In this document: piece by piece, positions 44,068 through 54,060 of the stretch | Layout: each line of letters starts with the position of its first letter | How positions within the stretch are numbered: position 1 is the first letter of the stretch | Assembly: GCA_944472155.2 (NCBI GenBank) | Contig: OX235275.1 | Span: forward strand, 27,270,865-27,334,864 | Source: Trichobilharzia szidati | Taxonomy: Eukaryota; Platyhelminthes; Trematoda; Strigeidida; Schistosomatidae | DNA length: 64,000 bases | Direction of reading: 5' to 3' | Made by a program: the position numbers and the translations under genes | The notes under the pieces: model-generated | The model's input: only the letters and a program-made list of their open reading frames with translations | Databases searched by the model: none | What the model was told of the DNA's origin: nothing

Positions 44068-46866
44068 GTGAGGGGGCTGAGAGTAAAAATAGGTGAACTC
44101 CGAAATCTCCAACCACACCTACAACTGAAAATGATCATTCTCACCGAAACATGGCTAACCCCCACTATCGCCGATAATGAAATCAGTATAGGTGATATGG
44201 TTTTGGTCACGAGAGACAGGGATAATAAGGAAGGAGGGGGAGTTGCCATATACTTTGATAGGCAACTTAAATGTGTTCGCGCAACGGACCCGCCACTTAT
44301 TGAACTCCCAGACTCCATATGGTGTCATTTCACCGTAGGCCACACCAAGCATTTACTTGGTGGCATCTACCGATCTCACACCTGTGGGGCAGAGCACAAT
44401 CAGCTACTGCTCAACACTATCACAGGGATACGAGACTTGGGCTATGACCAAATCACCATTGCTGGAGATTTCAACGCCCCATCACTGAACCTTGGCTCGG
44501 GGTATGCTAAGGGAAAATTCGGCCGAAATCTACTGCAAGCTATTCGGGACACGGGACTGACTGAGAATGTTGGAGACGACACTAGGTGGGGCCCTAGTGG
44601 AAAGTCATCAAAACTAGACTACATTCTAACTAGTGACCAACTTCTTGTCGAAAAGGTCCAGATCATGACTCCTCTAGGAAGTAGTGACCATGCAGTCATA
44701 GGTTTCGACCTCGTTCTCCGTGAGCACTTGCAGTGGGACGCTACGCAACCATGTCTGTGTTACAGCAAGGCTGACTACGCTGAAATGCGGAGGCTCTTGT
44801 CCGATGCAGACTGGCCCTTAGCATGGGATGAGCTGTCTGTGGATGAACACTGGGAAGCGGTAAAAAAGATTATTCATATAGCGATCTCGGATACCGTCCC
44901 TTTAATCACAGCGCAGCCAAAAAGAAAATCATCATGGTTAAAGAGAGGCACGCAGCGTATTCTGCAAGCAAAGAGGAAGGCTTGGTTTACGTGGCGCGTA
45001 TCTAAAAGCCAGATCGGCCATGATGCATACCTGGAACTCAGGAACCGGTGCAATGCAAGAGTCAGGAGGGACAGGAGGTCATTCCAGGCTAACCTTGCTA
45101 AAACACTCCTGTCAAACCCGAAGAATTTGTACCGATTCATGTCGGAAAGGAAACCAACCAACCAAGGGGCTTGCGCTTTAGTAGGCCAAAACGGTCAATA
45201 TCTCACTAGTCTGGAGATGGCTGAAACATTCAGTTTAGCCTTCGCCAAACAGCTAAACAGCAATGTGGGTATTACCGTTACGAACCAAAATGGTGGCATG
45301 ACTGTTTCACAGGAGGAAGACCAAATAGCCACCCCTCAAATAAACCCTGCAATAGTACTGAGAAAGCTGCAGCGACTCATACCTGGGAAGTCCCCAGGTT
45401 GTGATGACATCAGGCCATCTGTTCTGAAACAGTGCGCCGAAGCTCTCTGTAGGCCTTTATGCGACTTGTTCCAACACTCCATGGAATCGGGGAAACTGCC
45501 AAAGGAATGGAAAAGAAGCATCCTTTCTCCGATCTTCAAGGGTGGGGATAGGCAAAATCCCACCAGTTATAGACCAGTAGCTCTACTCCCAGTGGTATCG
45601 AAAGTACTGGAAAGTATTATTGATGACCACATCAGGGAATATCTGGATAGGTCTAAAATACTCCATGAAGCCCAACACGGTTTCAGGAAAGGAAGATCCT
45701 GCGTCACTAACTTATTATCAGCTTGGGACGATTGGACATCATGCTGGGATATGAATGTTCCTGTCCATGTGATCTTTCTAGACTTTGAGAAGGCATTTGA
45801 CACTGTTCACCATGACCTTCTCCTACACAAAATAAGCCAGGTAGGTCTAGGTAAACCACTTCTGTCATGGTTGAAGGACTACCTAACTGAAAGGCAATTT
45901 TGCACCAAGGTCAATCGAGTCCGATCATCTTGGCACAGCTCGTCATCAGGAGTGTCGCAGGGTTCTATCCTGGGACCACTGATGTTCTTGATTTTTATCA
46001 ATGATTTACCATGCCGTCTAAACTGCCCGACTCTTCTATACGCTGATGACGTGAAGATATGGAGGGCGGTAAAGTGTCCGGAGGACACAGATAGACTGCA
46101 GGCAGATCTAAGGCTTCTGGAAGACTGGGCGGTAACCAGTGGAATGACTTTCAACCTGAAAAAGTGCAAAGTAGTGAAGTTACGCACCTGTAGACTGCAG
46201 AATGCAAGTTACACCCTGTGAAATGAAAGCTTGTCCTGCTCAACGTCGGAACGTGACTTAGGTCTAGTTCTAACGGAGAAAATGGACACAAGCGTAAATT
46301 ACGCGGGGGATGTAGTGAGGGCATATGCGGTCATACACTTTACACATAGACAATTAGGTGCACTCACTCCTGAGCTCTTTCTAAGGTTGTATAAAACATA
46401 CGTCAGACCGCATCTTGAAGTGCATAATATCATTGCACCCCCACTGCTTAAAAGAGACGCCAACCTCTTGGAAAGAGTCCAACGACGGGCAACAAAAGGA
46501 GTGGTTGGTCTCCGAAATAAACCATACGACGAAAGGCTGAAGAAATTAGGCCTATTCACACTCAGTTACCGTCGCCTGAGGGGGGATTTAATTACTGCCT
46601 ACAAAATAACAAATGATCAGAATCACCCAAACAAAGGTGTTCTGCCACTGAGTAGGTATAGGCTCCCTCGTGGAAATCCTAGAAGGATAGCTCATCAGAG
46701 GGCAAGGACCCGGGTGCGCCCCCACTTCTTTTCCCTGCGGGTTTGCCGTCCCTGGAATTCCTTACCGGCAGATGTAGCTATGGCACCATCTGCGGACGCC
46801 TTTAAGCGAAGGCTGGACAACCATGCAGCGACACAAGGACTGTATCCAAATGGCCTATCCCCTTAA
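44068..46866 (+). pseudogene. LINE-1 copy B ORF2, endonuclease-RT, one in-frame stop
   Basis: One frame runs 44068-46866, broken only by TGA at 46219-46221. An AP endonuclease fills about 1-215 (ILTETWLTP, GGGVAIYFD, ITIAGDFNAPS, SKLDYILTS, SSDHAVIGFDL). RT follows, with PGKSPGCDDIRPSVL, RPVALLPVVSKVLE, HGFRKGRSC, FLDFEKAFDTVHHD, GSILGPLMFLIFINDLP and YADD at 658-661. After the stop comes the post-RT domain (LGALTPELFLRLYKTYVRPH, RRATKGVVGL, FFSLRVCRPWNSLPADV). The last motif is the typical CR1 C terminus. Apart from one nonsense mutation the copy looks recent. Confidence 0.85.
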
Positions 46867-46897
46867 AATCGCATACACCATTCAAAGGTAGACAATT

Positions 46898-47184
46898 TGT
46901 TGCTGCTATATTTTGACTGAACTAGAGTACACGTATATTCTAGTATTTCTTCGCGTTTATAATTGTGACCTAACGTTGCGATTACTCGACATCCGCAACG
47001 TAATTCAAAAGGCACTTGCGAAGGAATACGATAGTGTATTATTGCAGCAATCAAGATTCAAAAATCGAGCGAGTACAAAAAGTATCAATTGTTAAGATGC
47101 AAGATTTAGAGTAATAAACAAATCGAAGTACAATTACACAATGAAAGTATATTGCGATGATGAGTAATAAAACGGGTCACTACA
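46898..47184 (-). repeat. 3' LTR of the cargo-bearing element
   Basis: 287 bp, TG...CA bounded on the minus strand. It matches 48367-48653 with a single A/G difference seen near the end (CAATGAAAGTA here, CAATGGAAGTA there). Confidence 0.9.
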
Positions 47185-47526
47185 ATAGCCCCTCCGTAGA
47201 ATGCAGGTAAATGAAGTTTACCTGTATTCGGAATGATATTGTAAATTACAAGAACAAAAAAAAATATGAAAACCGAATTGAGGCTTTTAAGTTTTCTGAG
47301 GTTCGTTTATAACTGTATATATTCGAAAATGTTAACAACTTTGAAACGAACTAAAATGTTTAGAAAGTTGTGCAAAATGTAACAATAAAACCAGAAAAAT
47401 TATTATTAGAATAATAATGAGGTTGTTATTGTAAAGAGTTACATATTAGATTTATATCTTAACATACAGTTAATAGTATAGTAATAAGGAAGTATGGAAA
47501 TGACTTGGGTAAACATTCAGTTACCT

Positions 47527-48222
47527 CTATTTCCATGAAAGCTTGTTGTACAAGTGGAATTGTACAAGAAGAGATGGCTGTGTCAGAGAAGAATGCAGCA
47601 TTAGCTGCTGCTGCTGATACGGTTGAAAGTGAACGTCCGTCAGCATGTTGTTGTTGTTGCTGGCTGTTGTTACTCGGCGTTGAGGAGTAACTTGAATTGA
47701 TGTTTGCTGCGGTTGGAGAGTAGAAGTTGGTTGATTGATAGCCACTCCAACAAGAGCAGTTGGCACAAACTGTGGTAAACCAGTGGTTTGAATCAATTGA
47801 CCGTTAGGAACAACAGTCATGACTTTTAATGGAGCTCCTGGTGCCAGAGTGATAAACTGGGGAGTAGCATAGGAGCGTGCAGCTACAGTATCAGGTTGAC
47901 CACTGACAGGGACGTCAGTTGCCATCATTGTTGCTTGTTGCTGATGTTGTTGGATATAAGCTTGCTGTTGAGCTGGTTGTAACTGATGAGCTTGTGCTTG
48001 AATCTGTTGTTGTTGAGGTGATTGGGTAAACTGTTGTAATTGAACAGCTGTAGGACCGGCTTGAGTAAATGGAGTTGCAGACCATTGTAAGAGTGTTTGC
48101 ACACCTGTAGACAATGCTGAAGCTTGAGGACAGAGAACTGGAATTGAGGTGTTGCATAACAGCCAGCTGCTTGAGTATCAGGGTGAACTGGGATAGCAGT
48201 CGCTGTGCCGCCAGGTCCGGAG
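47527..48222 (-). pseudogene. Captured Gln-rich reading frame, likely host-derived
   Basis: From about 48222 the minus-strand frame reads ISGPGGTATAIPVHPDTQAA and GCYATPQFQF. It shifts frame near 48140 and continues as LSTGVQTLLQWSATPFTQAG and long Gln-rich stretches to a stop at 47527-47529 (195 codons for the second part). Two related blocks, DTQAAGCYATPQF and DTVAARSYATPQF, suggest an internal duplication of the ancestral protein. Gln-rich composition with LAPGAPLKVM and VPNGQLIQTTGLPQFVP resembles activation regions of transcription factors, but no DNA-binding domain is present and I do not name a parent. No introns are obvious, which would fit capture from a spliced RNA. Confidence 0.55.
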
Positions 48223-48350
48223 ATACATTTAGCAGAAATATCAGTAATTATATATCCAAATGTTATGAAGTTATAAAAAATAATGCGATGGCAAAGATGA
48301 TTTATTCCACTGTGTATACTTCGAAATAATGTAGTCCATCAATCAGCAAA

Positions 48351-48363
48351 GTCGGGCTCGCCA
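48351..48363 (-). promoter_or_regulatory. tRNA primer-binding site of the cargo-bearing element
   Basis: On the element strand the bases 3 nt after the 5' LTR read TGGCGAGCCCGAC, so the complementary primer would end GTCGGGCTCGCCA, a tRNA-like CCA end. The tRNA identity is not determined. The sequence continues into the interior as TTTGCTGATTG. Confidence 0.7.
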
Positions 48364-48366
48364 ATT

Positions 48367-48653
48367 TGTTGCTGCTATATTTTGACTGAACTAGAGTACA
48401 CGTATATTCTAGTATTTCTTCGCGTTTATAATTGTGACCTAACGTTGCGATTACTCGACATCCGCAACGTAATTCAAAAGGCACTTGCGAAGGAATACGA
48501 TAGTGTATTATTGCAGCAATCAAGATTCAAAAATCGAGCGAGTACAAAAAGTATCAATTGTTAAGATGCAAGATTTAGAGTAATAAACAAATCGAAGTAC
48601 AATTACACAATGGAAGTATATTGCGATGATGAGTAATAAAACGGGTCACTACA
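48367..48653 (-). repeat. 5' LTR of the cargo-bearing element
   Basis: 287 bp, partner of 46898-47184. Contains AT-rich promoter-like sequence, but no clear TATA or poly(A) assignment was made. Confidence 0.9.
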
Positions 48654-48749
48654 AATTAAACTGGTCGTTTTACTTCTTTACATTCTCTTCAGTCCTACTC
48701 TCCTGACAGCTTTAACTACACCTATTATTATTATTATCATTATTACTGG

Positions 48750-50760
48750 TATATATATACCGGTTGACTGACTGTTGTTACGTTTTCTTATTTTTTCTGT
48801 CTGTTAGTCTGAATACCTTTACTAATTATATCTATTATTATTATCTCTTTTCCATTGACGACGATACCGAAAGACTAACTGGTGAAAGGATCAACTCCAA
48901 CTTCACAGTAGTAACAGTCTTAACACACTTCATACTACAGACGCCATATAATTAATCCCAGCACTACTCCTGTTGGAGTCAACCAAAGCTACGACAGTCG
49001 AGTGGCGGGACGAGCTACACAGACGTTTACCAAAGATCAGGAACCTCTACCTCACAATCAAGAGGCGAGCACAAAGAAATCAAATTGGTTTATACTAGCT
49101 CGTAAAAACGATATTGGATATTGGAAGTTAATGTTTGAACAGCTAAATATTTGATATATATATATATATACAGAAATACACGCATTGTTTGACCCAGGCC
49201 GTATGATTATTGAATTGTACAGTAGTCCTCAGGTTGCGAGTGAAAATCGACTTCGTGTCGTTTTCAACACGTGTTTGTAGGCACACGATAACCAACCAGT
49301 ATTGAGGTAAGTACAACGTTTACAAGGGATAGTAAGCTGTTTTAGAAAAGTAAAGGTGCTAAGGTGAATCATTAAAGTGTAATGAAATAGGTAAGTGCAA
49401 TGTATCATTAATGGATGCATTCATAAAGGAAATACAATGGGAGACTATAATCCCCAGGCTGACAAAGTTCATTTGCAATGTATAATGCTACCCATATAGG
49501 TCTTACTATCATGATGTCCACTTTTGGTTTTAATACAATTATCCACAAGCCGGTTGTTTTTATTTCATACCTTTTTTGTATTTGGCGCACAACCGTACCC
49601 TATAGAGAATAGGAATAAAATAAGTCGAATCAAATTCATAAAGAGCTATAAAAAGTTCGGTTTAATGGAATATAATGAGGAGCAAATGAAGACGTTATTA
49701 GAAAATGAATGAGATGAGACATTGTGAAGTAGTATTAAAAGATTCGACAAAGGAAAGCATGTTAATTTATAAGATGCCCCATAAATCTGTGCAGAGCCCA
49801 CGTGGTCGCATCTCGACAATAGGCTGACCGAATGATATAAGTTTAAAGGTAGAAGCATGATCTGTCTAGGCGATCATTATTATTATTTTTTTCAAGATAA
49901 AGATTCAAGCCCTCATAGCAATCTCGACCCGTCAAATTGCATATTGCTGTTCCTGCAGAATGGGGCGATTCACCTTAGTGTCCACCACTATATCTACTGG
50001 TCAGCATGCGCCACCCTCCCTCCTTTTATGATGTCAGGCTCTGATTGTTATGGCTACAGCAAATATATTGCTTGGTTCCAGACACGTTCGTACCTCACAT
50101 TCCATTTCCCTAGCTTTCTTAGTGAGGGCTTCCAATAGATTTATGAACATATTATATATGCGCATGCGTCCTAATGAACAGATTAGTTTATAAGATGTTA
50201 AAACCTCAAACAATAAAAAGAATAGGTTTTGTGAATAGTGGAGCAAGATTCAGCAGAACACTATCGTTAGAGTTCAATGTAGTTAGTATGAACTGAAGGT
50301 AAGGTCGGACTTATTGTACTAAATTATCATGACAGTCTTTTATATAGTAAACATTTGACATTGCAAAGTAGCCTGTCTACACATATTATGAAAAGATATT
50401 AACAAAGAACCAACAAAATTTTAACATTTGGTTAACAATACTGCAGTGTGTGTATACTGAAGAAGCGTAGTTAGTCTTACAGGGAGCCGTAAAGTAAATC
50501 AAACTATATATGATAAGAGTGTAATCAATATTATAATTCATATTATCAAAGAATACATTAAGCTCAATAATTGAGTGTTATAAGGGAAACAAGCGTGGTA
50601 AAGCAAGAGAACATTTGCTGCATAAATGTTTTAATCATTTTAAGTACTGTAATGACAATCAAATTTCAAGAATCGATTATGCATAATTACTAAGTATTAT
50701 TATATTACTATTGGGACTAGTGTGCTTTCCGTAGTTAAATATTGAAATGTCATTGTCTCA
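48750..50760. other. Unassigned AT-rich sequence
   Basis: Only short frames are present. There is a TA run at about 49153-49171. No repeat shared with the rest of the window was noticed. Confidence 0.4.
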
Positions 50761-50765
50761 CCACT

Positions 50766-51010
50766 CTACCAGCAGTTATAGTCTTTTAGACGGGATAGAG
50801 TGGACATGTTAATGTGTTTTTCTAGGCTCCATTTGAAGCTGTCAGGCTTTTCACAAGATGTAATCTCAGAGGGTAGTTGGTTCCAAAGTTTGCAATATTT
50901 AATGGTGAAAAAATTAGCCCTACTGGTGAGTTTATGGGTGTTAACCTTGAGAAGGTAGTCATGGTTGCGTAGGCCATACGATTTAAGATTAGCCCACGTT
51001 ATGGATGAGT
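50766..51010 (-). pseudogene. C-terminal piece of CR1-like LINE-2, separated by a 9.3-kb insertion
   Basis: The minus-strand frame reads SSITWANLKSYGLRNHDYLL, FFTIKYCKLWNQLPSEITS and SFKWSLEKHI, and stops at 50768-50766. FFxxxxxxxWNxLP is the typical CR1 C-terminal motif. The frame joins that of 60334 and beyond through the duplicated TACTGTTACAAT without a shift. It is therefore the missing end of the LINE at 60.3-62.4 kb. Confidence 0.85.
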
Positions 51011-51167
51011 TACTGTTACAATTATTATTATTATTTCCTTTAATTCCTAGAGGAACATAGGGCTTCAGCCATGCGTCTCCATTGCGTTCGGTTCTCTGCT
51101 AGAGTCCTCACCTGGCTCCAAGTCTGCCCACACGTTTTCATCTCCTCTTCACATGACCTCCTCCAAG

Positions 51168-53567
51168 TCACCCTTGCACTGACGACCAACTCGCCGCTTC
51201 CCTTTCGGGTTCCACTCGAGCAATGGCTTGTCTAGTGATGTCACTTGATGGTTTCCTCAGAGTATGGCCAATCCATCTCCATTTCTTCCTGCCTATTTGT
51301 TTCACAATCGGTTCCTGCTGTGTTGGTTCGCTCATTGCCAGAGATCTCTGTTGCTGATCTTTTCTGGCCGGCCATCTGATCTTGAGTATTGAGCGAAGAC
51401 AACTGTGAATGAAGGTCTGTAGTTTGTTTGAGATGCTCTTTATGACGCGCTGGTCAAGTCTCTGATCCGTGTAGAGTAGCACTGACTTCACATTGGAGTT
51501 GAAAATCCGGATCTTATTTTTGATGCTGAGTGCTGTTGACCTCCACACAGACTTGAGAGTAGTGAAAGCTTGTCTTGCTTTTCCGATTCTTGCTTTGATA
51601 TCCTCGTCAGTTCCGCCTGTAGTTGAAACGATGCTTCCCAGGTAGGTAGGTAAAGGAGGTTGTTTCTTTCAGGTTCCTTCCATTTATGCTGACTGTTGTC
51701 TGTTGTTGTTGCTGTTGGTGGTGTTGCCCAGGAATCTTCATCACCTCTGTTTTCTCTATGTTCACCTGAAGTCCTATCTTTGATGCTTCTTCTGCCAACT
51801 TGTTGCTTTTCGCTTGCATATCTTCCAGTTTGTGGGAAATCAGACATATATCATCGGCGAAGTCCAGATCCTCCAAGTTTTTTGTGTGAGTCCATTTTAT
51901 GCCTGTTTCCTCATTGCCCACTGTTTGTCGCATTATCCAATCTACTGCAATCAGGAAAATCATTGGCGATAGTAGGCAGCTAGCTTGTCTTACTCCTGTC
52001 CTCACTTCGAAGGATTCCGTAAGTTTCCCGTTGTGGATTACTTGGCATGCAGCATTGTCGTACAGCTGTTGGATGAGATGTATAATTGTCGGTGGCACCC
52101 CATAGTAGCGAAGTAGTTTCCAAATCACCTCTCGATCGACGCTGCACTATCGAAGGCCTTTTCAAAGTCGATGAAGTTGAGTGAGGTAGAGAGGTGACTG
52201 CCATTCCAAGCTTTGTTCAATGATGATCCGTAATGTGGCGATCTGATCAATGCATGACTTGTTTCTCCTGAATCCAGCCTGTTCCGGTCGAAGTTTTTCA
52301 TCCAGGGCATGTTTGATTCTCTCCAGGATGATGCGGCTTAGTATTTTGCTTGGGATGGACAGGAGCATGATTCCGCGCCAGTTCTTGCATTGACTTAAGT
52401 CTCCTTTCTTTGGTAGTTTGAATAAGTATCCTTTCTTCCAATCCTCGGGTACTTTGCCTTCTTTCCACACCTTCTCCAGTAGTGGCGTCATCAAGTCCGC
52501 TGTTGTCTCTGGGTCCATTTTCAATGCTTCTGCTGGGATTCCATCTGGTCCTGCTGCTTTTCCAGCTTTTAGCATCTTGATTGCCTTTAGGACTTCTGAT
52601 TTCGTCGGGGGGTTGGTGTTCACTGGTAGCTCTGTCTCCGTCGTTGGTATTGTTGAGCTCGTTGTAGGTGGTGGTCGATTTAGGAGTCTTTTGAAGTGTT
52701 CAGCCCACTGTTTCCTTTGCTCCACTTCTTTGTTGAGTGACTTTCCATTGTCATCCTTCACCGGCTTGATTTGTGTCAAACTTTTGCCCGATAGGTACCT
52801 AGTTGTTTGGTAGAGTGTTGCGAGGTCTCCTTTGCCTGCAGCTTGTTCTGCTTCACTTGCCATGGCTTCATAATATTTTCTTTTGTCTTCCCTGGCACTC
52901 TTCTTTACTCTTTTGTTCAGTGTCTTGTAGCTTGCATTCAAATCCTGTTTTTGTTGCTCGTCGGTGCACTGCGGAATCTTTTGTTTCACCATCCCTCTCT
53001 CTTCTATCAGTCTCCAAGTGTCCGTAGTGAGATATTGTTTGTTTTGTCTCTTCTTTCTGCCTAGAACTTCCATGCGGGTTTGACTCCACACTGTTCTCAA
53101 GTTGTTCCAGTGCTTTTCGACGCTGACCTCTTCGCTAGCGTTGATTTGTGTCTCGGCTTTGTCCTTTATGCTTGCAGTGAAGATGTCCTTTGTGTCTTGG
53201 TCCTTCAGTTTTTGAGTGTTGAACTTCGCCTGTGGTCTATCTGCAGCTCCTGTTTCTCTGGAAGCTTTTAATCTGATTTGGATTGTCCCTTGTACAAGGT
53301 AGTGGTCTGAACCAACGTCTGCTCCTCTTCTTACTTTCGTGTCCATTAGGCTGCGCCTCCACTTCCTTGAGATTGAAATGAATTCAGTTTGGTTTTTGGT
53401 TCGCCCATCTGGTGACACCGATGTAGCCTTGTGGATATCCTTGTGTTTGTATACGCTGCCACCAATCACTAGTTCATTGAAAGCACAGAAGTGGCGAAGA
53501 GTTCTCCGTTTTCATTGATTTCTCCGAGAGCTTCTCTACCCATGATGAGTTCTCTCCCTGTGTTGTC
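51168..53567 (-). pseudogene. RTE-1 type EN C-terminal part, RT and C-terminal domain
   Basis: The minus strand continues the endonuclease from NTGRELIMGREALGEINENG, shifts frame near 53490, then gives VIGGSVYKHKDIHKAT, VGSDHYLVQGTI and the RT (AGKAAGPDGIPAEALKMDPE, PKKGDLSQCKNWRGIML). It breaks near 52160, continues with GVRQASCLLSPMIFLIAVDW and LDFADDICLIS (52128-51607), and ends with the C-terminal block ILKIRWPARK, KKWRWIGHTLRKP. At least three shifts or stops make it a pseudogene. The sequence is a separate subfamily from the copy at 36.8-38.9 kb but very close to 62399-64000. Confidence 0.85.
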
Positions 53568-54060
53568 TGATCCCAGTTTAAATTCATGGATAATCCCCAT
53601 CCAGGCATTATTGAAAACAAAACACGTAGATCAGCGAAGAGTCTCTTTTCGGCGAATTCATCTTCTTAGCTGTACAATCGCAAATATATATGCATTGTTT
53701 TGTATGTATGTGTACATTAAGTTTGTCAAACAAAGTTACAATCGGTTAAGGTTAATTTTAACTAAACAAGTGAAGGTTGGTAATACAGGTCAAGAAAATT
53801 AAGTGTTAGTGAAACTAGGGTAGTAACAAAGGTGATGAGTTGTCACAAACAGTTGTTAAAAGAAGTTATGCAATAATAATATGAATATTTTGATGAGTGA
53901 GTTTTACTCAGGATGCACATAGAAACAAAGTAGATAATACGAAACTATGTAAGAGATCTAAGTGAATACAAGAATTATAAGCAACTAAGGAACAGGCAAA
54001 GAAACAAAATTAAGTTATCAAAATAAAATAAAATAAAAACTCAAAAAAATCAAAACATTG

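Larger units (their letters stand above)
46894..48657 (-). mobile_element. Non-autonomous LTR element with a Gln-rich cargo frame
   Basis: Two 287-bp direct repeats (46898-47184, 48367-48653) differ, as far as I can see, at one base. On the minus strand each begins TGTAGTGACCC and ends CAGCAACA. AATT flanks both outer edges (46894-46897, 48654-48657), a 4-bp target duplication. A primer-binding site lies 3 nt inside the 5' LTR, and a purine-rich GGAGGGG lies 5 nt before the 3' LTR. The 1182-bp interior has no gag, protease, RT or integrase. It carries a Gln-rich reading frame instead. It inserted into the 3' UTR of LINE-1 copy B. Replication proteins would have to come from an autonomous relative, not found in this window. 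Confidence 0.85.
41940..48750 (+). mobile_element. CR1-like LINE-1, copy B, nearly complete, hosting an LTR element
   Basis: It runs from the shared 5' end near 41940 through ORF1 and ORF2 to a stop at 46864-46866, then a 3' UTR split at 46897 by an LTR element and resuming at 48658. The far end is uncertain; a TTA-rich run at about 48723-48748 may be its tail. The 400-bp 5' region contains an open frame (42008-42334) identical in copy A that I read as leader rather than protein. Confidence 0.8.
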
